NCBI GenBank assembly: GCA_016928435.1
Contig: JAFGKT010000027.1
Coordinates: forward strand, 24,237 to 88,236
Length of the DNA: 64,000 bases
From: Sedimentisphaerales bacterium
Lineage (GTDB): Bacteria > Planctomycetota > Phycisphaerae > Sedimentisphaerales > SM23-30
Reading direction: 5' to 3'
In this document: one piece after another, positions 53,190 to 61,618 of the stretch
How positions within the stretch are numbered: the first letter of the stretch is position 1
How the letters are laid out: each line of letters starts with the position of its first letter
The notes under the pieces: generated by a model
Database searches by the model: none
What the model was told of the DNA's origin: nothing
Seen by the model: the letters and a program-made list of their open reading frames with translations, nothing else
Program-made: the position numbers and the translations under genes

Positions 53190-54677
53190 ATGGCAAGCAA
53201 AACCAAACTCACCTTTGCGCTCTTCATAGCGTTTTTTGTCGCAGCGGCGCCTTTATTGGCTCAGGACGTCCTAGTCGTCCCCGATCTGCCCGGCGCCCAT
53301 CCCTGGACCAACCTCAACGTCAATACTTCGCCCGAGAATTTTCAGTTTGTTATCGTTAGTGATCGTACCGGCGCATGTAGGCCCGGCGTATTCAGCTTTG
53401 CCATGGACCAAGTCAACCTGCTCCAGCCGGAGTTTGTAATCTGTGTCGGCGATCTCATCGAAGGCTACACCGAAGACGTTGGTCTGTTAACCGCCCAATG
53501 GGACGAGTTCGACCAAATAGTCGGGAAATTACAGATGCCGTTCTTACGCGTCGGCGGCAATCACGACCTCAACAACCCTGTCCAACTAGAAATCTGGCAG
53601 CAACGCTATGGCCCCGACTACTATCATTTCCGTTATCATGATGTGCTATTCATAGTCATTTCCTCCGAACGCTTTCCTAGTCGCTATAGCAGTATTAGCA
53701 GTGAACAGGGTGCTTCTGACCAACTGGCGTACATTCAAGACGTACTAAACGCTAACCAGGACGTTCGTTGGACGATGTTGTTAATGCATCGGCCGCTATG
53801 GAACACCTCTGAGACGACTGATGTCTGGGCCCAAATAGAAACCATGTTAGCTGACCGCCACTACACCGCCTTTGCCGGCCATCACCATACCTATGACAAA
53901 ACTGTCAGCGATAGCGGCGCTAACCTCTATACTCTGGCTACAACCGGCGGTGGCAGCGATCTGACTGGTGTCGCCGACGGCAGCGTTGACCACATCGTCT
54001 GGGTTACCATGACCGACGAGCAACCCATCTTCGCCAATCTTCTGCTCGAAGGCATTCTCAACGACAATTTGTCCCGACGGGAAATCCTTGTTCCCCGTAT
54101 TGACCCGGTTTTGGCTCAACCGACTATTGATATCAATGACGCCGCTTGGGAAAGCGCCCTCAATCTGCTCGAAACTTGGCAGTCAACGGATACGCCTTTA
54201 GCCGCTCGCATATTCGCTAGTCCCCAAGGTCTTCAGATCGGTGTCATTACCAATTATTTCGCCAGAGCCACTGCCAATAATTGTGGGTGTGGTGGCAGTC
54301 GAATATGGAACGATCCCTGCATCGAAATATTTTTGGGTAAACATCAGGAAACCTACGCCCATCTGATTGTCAACTCCGCCAATACCCAATTTGAGCAGTT
54401 CTGTGATCTTAGTCGGAGCAACTGGGCTGATCGCAACGTTGACTACCAATGGCAGAGCGTCGTCGTTAACGACCATAAACAAATTACATATTCCGTTACT
54501 ATCCCATGGTCCACCTTAGCCCAGATCGACATCGCTCCCGGTGACACAATTTCCTTCAACCTTGGTTCGACTTCATCCATGTGGGATTGGTCCGGCCTGA
54601 CCGGCGGTTCCTATCACACCCCCAGCCGATTTGGATCCCTAACCCTCCCTGAACTTACCCTACCCGAAGTCGAATAA
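53190..54677 (+). CDS. Exported metallophosphoesterase with CBM9-like C-terminal domain
   Basis: A 495-residue exported protein. The signal peptide is MASKTKLTFALFIAFFVAAAPLLAQ. Calcineurin-type motifs follow in order: VSDRTGA (usually DxH), VGDLIEGY, GGNHDLN, LMHRPLW and GHHHTYD. From about 310 a DOMON/CBM9-like beta-sandwich begins (TIDINDAAWESALNL...IWNDPCIEIFLGK...TYSVTIPWSTLAQI), which in relatives binds carbohydrate or appears in exported enzymes. The phosphorylated substrate is not known. The ATG has CCGGAGG upstream. It is a single gene. Confidence 0.88.
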   Translation: MASKTKLTFALFIAFFVAAAPLLAQDVLVVPDLPGAHPWTNLNVNTSPENFQFVIVSDRTGACRPGVFSFAMDQVNLLQPEFVICVGDLIEGYTEDVGLLTAQWDEFDQIVGKLQMPFLRVGGNHDLNNPVQLEIWQQRYGPDYYHFRYHDVLFIVISSERFPSRYSSISSEQGASDQLAYIQDVLNANQDVRWTMLLMHRPLWNTSETTDVWAQIETMLADRHYTAFAGHHHTYDKTVSDSGANLYTLATTGGGSDLTGVADGSVDHIVWVTMTDEQPIFANLLLEGILNDNLSRREILVPRIDPVLAQPTIDINDAAWESALNLLETWQSTDTPLAARIFASPQGLQIGVITNYFARATANNCGCGGSRIWNDPCIEIFLGKHQETYAHLIVNSANTQFEQFCDLSRSNWADRNVDYQWQSVVVNDHKQITYSVTIPWSTLAQIDIAPGDTISFNLGSTSSMWDWSGLTGGSYHTPSRFGSLTLPELTLPEVE

Positions 54678-54745
54678 CCCCCGCACAGCCGTTTTTGCCC
54701 GGGTAACCTCCGATATTGGCAGTGCGTCTCTGTTAAAAAATTATC

Positions 54746-55813
54746 ATGACTAACGAGAACAACAACCTGACAGAAGACCCTTCCTCACCGGCGAACGAAG
54801 GTGTTTACGAGGTCGATGACGACGGCGCCCAACATGCTTACCTTATCATTAAGCGTCTGCTGCCTAATCGCCGTATCGACAAATACATCAAACATCGCTT
54901 TCCCGACTTTTCCCGCAATGTTATCCAAGGGCTGATCAAGGAAGAAGCTGTCACTGTCAACGGCAAAAAAACCAAAGCCAGCTACAATCTAAACCCCGGC
55001 GACCGTGTGGACCTTGTTCTGCCGCCTCCTCCTACTAATGAAATCCCGCCGGAGGAAATCCCGCTCAATATCCTCTACGAAGATGATCACATGATCGCAC
55101 TCAACAAACAGCCCTATCTTGTGGTCCATCCCGCCCGGGGCAATCGCGGCGGCACGCTCGTCAACGGTCTGGTCTATTACAGCGATTCGCTCTCTACCAT
55201 TAACGGCAGCTTTCGGCCAGGCATCGTCCATCGACTCGACCGCAACACAACGGGCGTAATCGTCGTCGCCAAAACCGACACTGCCCACTGGCGCCTCGCC
55301 CACCAGTTCGAGTACCGCCAAACCCAGAAAACTTACGTCGCTGTTGTCCACGGTACCATGGAACTCGATTCTGACGTTATCGATGTTCCCTTAGGTCGTC
55401 ATCCCCGCGTCCGTGAAAAGTACGCCGCCCGGCCCGATTCCGGCAAAGAAGCCACCACCCTCTATGAAGTCGAAAAACAATATCAAGGTTATGCACTCCT
55501 TCGCCTCAAGCCCAAGACCGGCCGCACCCACCAACTCCGCGTTCATCTCAGCATTTCCAAACACCCCATCGTCGCTGATACCATGTACGGCGGAAAACAA
55601 ATGACCCTCAGCCAACTATCCAACGGCCAACCCGTTGACCCTGCCCTAGCCGGCAATCTCGGCCCCGACGACATCGTCATCGACCGACAAGCACTACATG
55701 CCGCGTCCCTAGAAATAAATCACCCCATCTCCGCAAAACCAATGCACTTCGAAGCCCCGTTACCGCCCGACATGCAACGCCTTGTCGATCTCCTCGACAC
55801 TTATCGTGCCTAA
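54746..55813 (+). CDS. RluA/RluD family rRNA pseudouridine synthase
   Basis: A 355-residue enzyme that isomerises uridine in RNA, most likely 23S rRNA. The N-terminal S4 RNA-binding domain (RRIDKYIKHRFPDFSRNVIQGLIKEEAVTVNGKKTKASYNLNPGDRV) is followed by the catalytic domain with HRLDRNTTGVIVVAKT, in which Asp is the nucleophile, and KTGRTHQLRVHLSISKHPIVADTMYGG. It is longer than usual at the N-terminus by an acidic segment. No clear ribosome binding site precedes the ATG. RluD is the best guess, but RluC cannot be ruled out. Confidence 0.92.
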   Translation: MTNENNNLTEDPSSPANEGVYEVDDDGAQHAYLIIKRLLPNRRIDKYIKHRFPDFSRNVIQGLIKEEAVTVNGKKTKASYNLNPGDRVDLVLPPPPTNEIPPEEIPLNILYEDDHMIALNKQPYLVVHPARGNRGGTLVNGLVYYSDSLSTINGSFRPGIVHRLDRNTTGVIVVAKTDTAHWRLAHQFEYRQTQKTYVAVVHGTMELDSDVIDVPLGRHPRVREKYAARPDSGKEATTLYEVEKQYQGYALLRLKPKTGRTHQLRVHLSISKHPIVADTMYGGKQMTLSQLSNGQPVDPALAGNLGPDDIVIDRQALHAASLEINHPISAKPMHFEAPLPPDMQRLVDLLDTYRA

Positions 55814-55993
55814 ACTCCTGACAACAGCACTACCTATTTGGCACATCGGCCGTCGGCGCGTTCCACATTCTGTCAGGACCCAGCACATAACCCATGAGAA
55901 TTAGAATAAGAAATGCGACCAATATTATTATAATAAATATTCGTCTATTCTTTCTGAGCTTTGATATTATGCTCTTGCTCATGCCTTTTTTTT

Positions 55994-56506
55994 CTAATTC
56001 CGATGCAAAATCAAAAAATCACCCAACCGCGAATCGTCATGCCCCCGGAACGTCACCTCCACCACCACATCGTTTAACTCGTACGCTTCCTCGGGCAGTG
56101 CCAGCCGGAACTGATAGCTCTGCGTAATCGCGTCCCAATGTGCCTGGTTTCCCTCCAGCGTCGTTAACTCGAATTCTTGCAAGCCATCTTCGGCGAATCG
56201 CGGCCCGCGCGGGTCGGCCACCTGCGGGCGATACCGGAATATCTCGAACCTAAACTGCCCCAACGCTTTCATTGGATCATCAAAATCATCCAGAACCTTA
56301 ACGTACGCATCCAGCCATTGCTGTGGGGCCGCTGCCGCGTCAAACCGAAACCGTGTAAACGAAGACTGCAGCGCCACACTATGCGCCCGAAACGCCGGCA
56401 AAGGCGGCCCTGCCCGAAACAGCGGCTCATATGCTCCGTTCTCCTGGCACGATACCATCGCGAAAACCGTCACGAGCAGCAGTATTACTATTCCGTATCT
56501 ACTCAT
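55994..56506 (-). CDS. Small lipoprotein, unrecognised
   Basis: A 170-residue exported lipoprotein. The signal MSRYGIVILLLVTVFAMVSC has a lipobox (MVSC), and the mature part starts QENGAYEPLF. The body is beta-rich with RFEIFRYRPQ and DVVVEVTFRGHDD and has no motif I recognise. The start at 56506 is chosen for the signal peptide; the open frame upstream is not protein-like. It lies 103 bases downstream of the acetolactate decarboxylase gene on the same strand, so a shared function in the envelope is possible. Confidence 0.7.
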   Translation of the reverse strand: MSRYGIVILLLVTVFAMVSCQENGAYEPLFRAGPPLPAFRAHSVALQSSFTRFRFDAAAAPQQWLDAYVKVLDDFDDPMKALGQFRFEIFRYRPQVADPRGPRFAEDGLQEFELTTLEGNQAHWDAITQSYQFRLALPEEAYELNDVVVEVTFRGHDDSRLGDFLILHRN

Positions 56507-56609
56507 AGAATTAGAATTCCCAATAGGGGGGTGGGTTACATATACCATCCCCGACTCACCCCCATTTTTCCGCTGCGCCTCGCCCATTGTCATCGCGTTG
56601 TCAGCGAGT

Positions 56610-57407
56610 TTACTCCACCTGCGATGTTTGCGCCGCGGTGGCTGAACTAAAATTGCTCTGCTGGTACAAATCGTTATTCGGCAGAACCATCTCAAATTCA
56701 CTCGTGTAGTCCAGTTGAATATTTACGCCTTCCAACTCTACATCCAGCACGTGTCCGCCGTAGGTTCGATCCTGCGAGATGAAGTGCAGATGATAGCCCG
56801 GCACATTAACCCCGGCCATGAACTGCGGCAAACGGAAACCAACAAGTATGCCTCTAACGTTGCGATGTTCATACACCGGTTGAGTTGCTGTGACTTGCGT
56901 CAAAGGCGCATAAGGCGGTGTCTGACGCGGTACGCTTCGCACCCGAACGGACCGGAACAAACCTTCGATGCGAATCGCCACCGGCACATTCTTCGTACGC
57001 AGAAAATTATCGATGTGTGCCTGCAACTGCTCGTAGTCAATAACTCCGGTGACCGCTACCGACTGGTCCGTATCAAAATGCGTCACCGCCGCGAAAGGCA
57101 CATAAGTATGCCTCAGCATCTCTTCATCCGCGAACGAATACGCTATCCCGTCGGCGCCAATCCGATAGAACGCGCCCCCGTGCATTATCAGTTCACCGTC
57201 CAGACCGTTAAACGTACCAATCCCAAAGTCCCCTTGCTTGCTTAGTTCCCACAAGCTCATGTCGCCTTCATAAACGCCCGCCATCAATGCGCTGAAATTC
57301 GAACTCTGGAAAAGCACATCACGGCTGGCCAGCTCCATTTCTCTGGTGCAGCCGGTAACAGCAAAAGCCATAGCGATAACGATAAGCACGGACACAACGG
57401 TTTTCAT
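56610..57407 (-). CDS. budA: Alpha-acetolactate decarboxylase, lipoprotein form
   Basis: Decarboxylates acetolactate to acetoin. The family core is unmistakable: SNFSALMAGVYEGDMSLWELSKQGDFGIGTFNGLDGELIMHGG, and the zinc-binding segment GYHLHFISQDRTYGGHVLDVEL with His206, His208 and His219. Unusually, the protein begins with a lipoprotein signal, MKTVVSVLIVIAMAFAVTGC, with Cys20 as the lipid anchor, so it should act at the membrane surface outside the cytoplasm. GAGGAA lies upstream of the ATG. No acetolactate synthase is nearby. The overall length, 265 residues, matches the family plus the signal. Confidence 0.9.
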   Translation of the reverse strand: MKTVVSVLIVIAMAFAVTGCTREMELASRDVLFQSSNFSALMAGVYEGDMSLWELSKQGDFGIGTFNGLDGELIMHGGAFYRIGADGIAYSFADEEMLRHTYVPFAAVTHFDTDQSVAVTGVIDYEQLQAHIDNFLRTKNVPVAIRIEGLFRSVRVRSVPRQTPPYAPLTQVTATQPVYEHRNVRGILVGFRLPQFMAGVNVPGYHLHFISQDRTYGGHVLDVELEGVNIQLDYTSEFEMVLPNNDLYQQSNFSSATAAQTSQVE

Positions 57408-57661
57408 AACTATTCCTCAAATGCAGAGCAGTGACACTTTTCTAATAATATTCACCATTTGCCGACCAGCCTCACAAACGCCGTGTCAGCGCAAACCATA
57501 TTAACCTATGGCTTGGCTCCACGCAACCGAAAGTCCGGCCCGATCGGCAAAATCCCCCCGCTGCGCTTAGCCCCATAGCAAAACAGAGAAAAGCTCTCCA
57601 CTGCTTGGCTAGCCCAAACACCCGCTCTCATGCCACCCAGCTCTAGTTGTCTGCGCCCAGG

Positions 57662-57931
57662 CTATTCTTCTTTGGGAGCTTCCATTGTCGGCATTTTCAT
57701 GGACGGTTCGTCTTTTACCCCGGCGATACGCGCCAAAAACAGGAGGCCCTCGCAAATAACCCGCACCAGCGGAATGCCGACGATAAGCGTAATAAGGCCT
57801 TCCACTACATATAGCCCACCGCAAGTGAACAAAATGATAGCGTTGTAAACGCAAAGAGCCACGCCCAGAAGGAACAGGATCGGCAGACAAGCAGGCACAA
57901 TCAGCTTCCGAAACAACAGATAATCATTCAT
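57662..57931 (-). CDS. DUF4282-like small membrane protein
   Basis: An 89-residue protein with two hydrophobic helices (about 13-37 and 45-67) and a hydrophilic tail rich in Lys, Glu and Pro. The spacing and the motif LRVICEGLLFLARI-like end (VRVICEGLLFLARIAGVK) resemble DUF4282 proteins. Function unknown. AAGGAAA lies before the ATG. It is not clearly linked to a neighbour. Confidence 0.68.
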   Translation of the reverse strand: MNDYLLFRKLIVPACLPILFLLGVALCVYNAIILFTCGGLYVVEGLITLIVGIPLVRVICEGLLFLARIAGVKDEPSMKMPTMEAPKEE

Positions 57932-58187
57932 GGCATTTCCTTTGAAAAATGACTACAGACATTTCGCCCGTCTTCCAAAATCGCGGGCTTCTCCTGAACG
58001 CATATATACAGTGAAACCTTCCCTAAATGCAAGTTGCCTATGTATTTTGCCCCATATTTTTACCCCAAGGCCCATCTACATCGCTGCCCGCGAGCTCGCT
58101 GTGAATCCCTTAAATCTTATGGGCCGCCCTAAAACCTGCCGCCCTCCGTAGGGTGTGCAACTTGCTTACACACGCGTCGCGTGCCGC

Positions 58188-59426
58188 CTAAAGCCCCGGC
58201 AGATTATGCCCCATCTTGTCGCGTTTGGTTTCCATATAGCGGCGGTTATGCGGATTACACCCCACATGCAGCGGCACCTGCTCCTCTACGGTTATGCCAT
58301 AGACGCTTAGCCGTTCGGTCTTGATTTTGTTGTTGGTCAGATTGGCGATCCGCCTTATCCCCAAGTCCCGGCAAATCTGCGCCCCCAAGCCGTAGTCCCG
58401 CTTGTCCGCTTCAAACCCCAACGCCTCATTCGCTTCGACCGTATCCAACCCCTGCTCCTGCAAATGGTACGCGTGCAGTTTTGCCGCGAGGCCGATACCG
58501 CGTCCCTCCTGCCTCAAATAAATCACAGCGCCTTTGCCCTTAGCTTCAATCCTTCGCATAGCTTCGTGCAGTTGGTCCCCGCAATCGCACCGCATCGACA
58601 TAAACACATCACCGGTCAAACATTCGCTATGCACCCGCACCAGAATCGTATCGGTTTGCTCGATCACATTGCCGTTTTCATCGCGTTTGCCAATGTCTCC
58701 CTTGCACAACGCCAAATGGGTCTTGTTATCCACTATGCTTTTGTAACCGATCAACCGGAAGTGGCCGAACGGCGTGGGCAGTTCGACTTCGCTGATGCGT
58801 GTCACCAGCGCCTCTCTCTGCAATCGGTACTCGATCAAAGCCGCGATCGAACAAATCTTCAAATTGTGTTTTTCGCAGAACTTCAACAACTCCGGCTGCC
58901 TCGCCATCGTACCGTCGGCGTTCATTATCTCGCAGATAACCCCCGCTGGTTTAAGCCCCGCCAAACGCGCCAAATCCACCGAACCTTCTGTTTGTCCCGC
59001 TCGTGTCAGCACACCGCCATCGCGGGCTCGCAACGGAAATATATGTCCGGGCCGAGCCAAATCCTGTGGTCGGCATTCATCACAGATCACCTGTTGAATA
59101 GTCTTGGCCCGATCATGTGCTGATATCCCCGTTGTTATCCCTTCCCGTGCATCTATCGTTACCGTAAACGCAGTGCCCAGCGCCGCGGTATTCTCATGTG
59201 TTTGCGGCTGCAACTGCAACTCATCACACCGCTGACCTGTCAAAGGCAGACAAATCATTCCCCGCCCATGCGTCGCCATGAAGTTGACGATTTCGGGCGT
59301 GACCTTCTCCGCGGCGCAAACTAAATCCCCTTCGTTCTCCCGCTTTTCATCATCCACCAGAACAATCATCTTGCCCTGTTTTATGTCTTCCAAAACCGCC
59401 GGTATATCACTGAACGATGTAACCAT
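58188..59426 (-). CDS. ribBA: Bifunctional DHBP synthase / GTP cyclohydrolase II
   Basis: Makes both early riboflavin precursors. The N-terminal RibB half has VDDEKRENEGDLVCAAE, FMATHGRGMICLPLT, GISAHDRAKTI and PGHIFPLRARDGGVLTRAGQTEG. The C-terminal RibA half has the Zn site SECLTGDVFMSMRCDCGDQL and RQEGRGIGL. Length of 412 fits the fusion. No FMN riboswitch is visible in the 170 bases upstream; a TATAAT hexamer lies at 59495-59500 on the minus strand. Together with RibF at 60.6 kb it gives the cell FMN, which Rnf subunits need. Confidence 0.96.
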   Translation of the reverse strand: MVTSFSDIPAVLEDIKQGKMIVLVDDEKRENEGDLVCAAEKVTPEIVNFMATHGRGMICLPLTGQRCDELQLQPQTHENTAALGTAFTVTIDAREGITTGISAHDRAKTIQQVICDECRPQDLARPGHIFPLRARDGGVLTRAGQTEGSVDLARLAGLKPAGVICEIMNADGTMARQPELLKFCEKHNLKICSIAALIEYRLQREALVTRISEVELPTPFGHFRLIGYKSIVDNKTHLALCKGDIGKRDENGNVIEQTDTILVRVHSECLTGDVFMSMRCDCGDQLHEAMRRIEAKGKGAVIYLRQEGRGIGLAAKLHAYHLQEQGLDTVEANEALGFEADKRDYGLGAQICRDLGIRRIANLTNNKIKTERLSVYGITVEEQVPLHVGCNPHNRRYMETKRDKMGHNLPGL

Positions 59427-59578
59427 CTATATAACAATCTCTTATATGCTTCGCTTGCCAAACCCGCGATCCCGCCCAACCGCGCCAACTCTATATTATA
59501 GTGACTAACCCACCCCTTGTGGACAACAAAAAAACACCCCCGCCATCCAACTCATAACCATCTCCTGTTGGTCAATCT

Positions 59579-59627
59579 ATCCGCGGCGATTCGCCGCTTA
59601 GTAATTATTAGTGTCAATTAGTGGTTC
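59579..59627 (-). repeat. Composite CACTAAT/GCGGC repeat, inverted copy 3, overlapping the nrnA 3' end
   Basis: Read on the minus strand: GAACCACTAATTGACACTAA, TAATTACTAA, then GCGGCGA-TCGCCGC and GGAT. This matches the copies at 5851 and 5956. The first 30 bases encode the last residues and stop codon of NrnA. Confidence 0.75.
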
Positions 59628-60626
59628 AATCGCCGCAACCAACTTCGCCCGTGCTTGGTCCATTGATTCTTCGATCGTTACTCCCGCTGCTCGGGCGTGG
59701 CCGCCTCCGCCGAACTGTTTGGCGATCTTGTTCACATCCACATCGTCCGACCGACTCCGCAGCGAACACCGCGTCGCTCCGTCCTCCTGCTCCACCATCA
59801 ACAGCGATACCACGACCGAGGCCACCTGTTGCGATTCGTTTACGATGTTCTCGATATGAATTCGTTTCGCGCCTGTTTCCTTCAGCATCTGGTTCGTAAT
59901 CGTCATCACCGCCAGTCGCCCACCACAACGCAGTTCCATTGTTTCTAATACTCTCGCCACCAGCCGCATTCGTTCCGGCGGAAAACTCTCGAACAATCTT
60001 TGATACATTTTCTCCGGTACCACACCCGTCCCCACCAATTCACCTGCCCGTCGCAGCGTTGCCCCCGATGTATTGCTGAACCTAAACCAACCCGTATCTG
60101 TCGCGATAGCCATAAACAACGCCTGTGCCGTCGTTCCTGCAATTCGCCAGCCGCTTTCTTGCGACAACTGGTACACAATCTCCCCAGTCGCTCCCACCGA
60201 GCTGTCGATCAATCGCACATCGCCGATCTCATCGCCGGTCAAATGATGATCGATTACCAGCACCCCTTTGTCGCGCTTGAGCAAATACTCGCCCACGATC
60301 GGCAACTGGTTGACCGCCCGGGTGTCAGCCACAATAACAAGATCGAACCCGTCCAATTTTTCCGCTACGTTCTCCGCGGTCACTTCGCGCCCCAGCATCC
60401 AGATCGCCAAATCGTCCGACAACACAAAACCATATTGCTCGGCCACCTCACCCAACAGCAGCACCTGTACCTCGCAATCCCTCTGGTCCTGCTTGGCTAT
60501 CCGCGTAATCATATTTGCCAGCGCCGCCACCGACCCAACCGCGTCCCCGTCAGGCCGAACATGACTGGTAATCAATATCCGCTGCGCCTTCTCAATTGCT
60601 TCCCGAGCCGGTCTAAAATCAATCAT
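59598..60626 (-). CDS. nrnA: DHH/DHHA1 phosphoesterase, NrnA type (oligoribonuclease / pAp phosphatase)
   Basis: A 342-residue cytoplasmic phosphoesterase that degrades short oligonucleotides and probably pAp. The metal-binding motifs are ITSHVRPDGDAVGS, VIVADTR, VLVIDHHL and the C-terminal FGGGGHARAAGVTI of DHHA1. The ATG overlaps the ribF stop (ATGA). The last residues, EPLIDTNNY, come from a dispersed repeat that has become the 3' end of the gene. The usual family length is a little over 310-330, so the tail may be an addition. Confidence 0.92.
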   Translation of the reverse strand: MIDFRPAREAIEKAQRILITSHVRPDGDAVGSVAALANMITRIAKQDQRDCEVQVLLLGEVAEQYGFVLSDDLAIWMLGREVTAENVAEKLDGFDLVIVADTRAVNQLPIVGEYLLKRDKGVLVIDHHLTGDEIGDVRLIDSSVGATGEIVYQLSQESGWRIAGTTAQALFMAIATDTGWFRFSNTSGATLRRAGELVGTGVVPEKMYQRLFESFPPERMRLVARVLETMELRCGGRLAVMTITNQMLKETGAKRIHIENIVNESQQVASVVVSLLMVEQEDGATRCSLRSRSDDVDVNKIAKQFGGGGHARAAGVTIEESMDQARAKLVAAIEPLIDTNNY

Positions 60627-61618
60627 GTCCCATGCCTTCTATTCTCTAATATGTTTTCAATCTCCGCACAATCCTGCGCTATCTGTGCTGTTAAATCCTG
60701 TAAATCCCCAAATTTTTGCTGCGGCCTAACCCTCCGAACCATCGACAGCAGCATATGCTTCTGATAGAGCGGCACACCGTTATCGGGATAATCCAACAAA
60801 TGCGCCTCGATCTGCCAAATTCCCTCTTCAACCGTTCGGCAATCGCCAATGCTTATCGCTGCCTTATAATACCGCTCTTGCTGCCATGCGCCATCAAAGT
60901 CTTCCCCGATCCGTGCCCAACCAGCGAAGACTCCGTCTTGTCCGACCAATTGGTCACTGCTGTAAAGCTTCAAATTCGCCGTTGGGTATCCCAACTTCCT
61001 GCCCAGCCGTTTGCCCGCCACAATTTCCCCTGCGAGCAAATGCGCTCGGCCCAGCCCCACGTCCGCGAACGCCAATTGCCCGTTGTCCAAATACCGTCGA
61101 ATTATCGTACTGCTCATCGCCACGGGCTGATCCGAATCGATGCACACCGTACGGGCCGGTACCAAATGCGCCTCAAAACCATACGCCTTGCCCATTTCCT
61201 CCAGGCTCATCATCGAACCTTCGCGATGCCGTCCAAAACTAAACGTCTGACCTTCCACCAGGTGCTTCGCCTTCAACTTGTTCGCCAGAATCCCTTGAGC
61301 GAAATCCTCCGCCGACTGCGTCAAAAATCGCGGCGTCGCTTCCACCACAATAACCTCATCAACCTTCTGCTGGGCCAGCAGTTTCAACTTGATCGGTAGG
61401 GGGGTAATCACCTTCGGCGCCTTCTCCGGGCGCAGCACCTTCACCGGGGCCGGTTCAAAGGTCATCGCCACCAAAGGCAAACCTTCCTTATTCGCCAAGG
61501 CACGCGCATAATCCAATATTGCTTGGTGGCCCAGATGTACGCCGTCAAAGTTACCTACGCTGACGACTGAGCCGCGAGCGTATTTCGGAAGTTCTTCTAA
61601 TTTTTGATATGTTTTCAT
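60623..61618 (-). CDS. ribF: Bifunctional riboflavin kinase / FAD synthetase
   Basis: Converts riboflavin to FMN and FAD. The N-terminal adenylyltransferase has SVGNFDGVHLGHQAIL, and FSFGRHREGSM follows. The C-terminal kinase domain has AGKRLGRKLGYPTANLKL, with the conserved PTAN motif, and GVFAGWARI. The start at 61618 overlaps the stop of the DapB-like gene as ATGA, and its stop overlaps nrnA in the same way, so three genes form one operon. It supplies FMN to the flavoproteins of this region. Confidence 0.95.
   Translation of the reverse strand: MKTYQKLEELPKYARGSVVSVGNFDGVHLGHQAILDYARALANKEGLPLVAMTFEPAPVKVLRPEKAPKVITPLPIKLKLLAQQKVDEVIVVEATPRFLTQSAEDFAQGILANKLKAKHLVEGQTFSFGRHREGSMMSLEEMGKAYGFEAHLVPARTVCIDSDQPVAMSSTIIRRYLDNGQLAFADVGLGRAHLLAGEIVAGKRLGRKLGYPTANLKLYSSDQLVGQDGVFAGWARIGEDFDGAWQQERYYKAAISIGDCRTVEEGIWQIEAHLLDYPDNGVPLYQKHMLLSMVRRVRPQQKFGDLQDLTAQIAQDCAEIENILENRRHGT

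Noticed and set aside
55894..56127. 77-codon plus-strand gene
   Set aside because: It overlaps the lipoprotein gene on the other strand, and the codon pattern is that of antisense sequence.
59427..59597. FMN riboswitch before ribBA
   Set aside because: No RFN-type conserved blocks can be found; only a TATAAT hexamer and repeat sequence.
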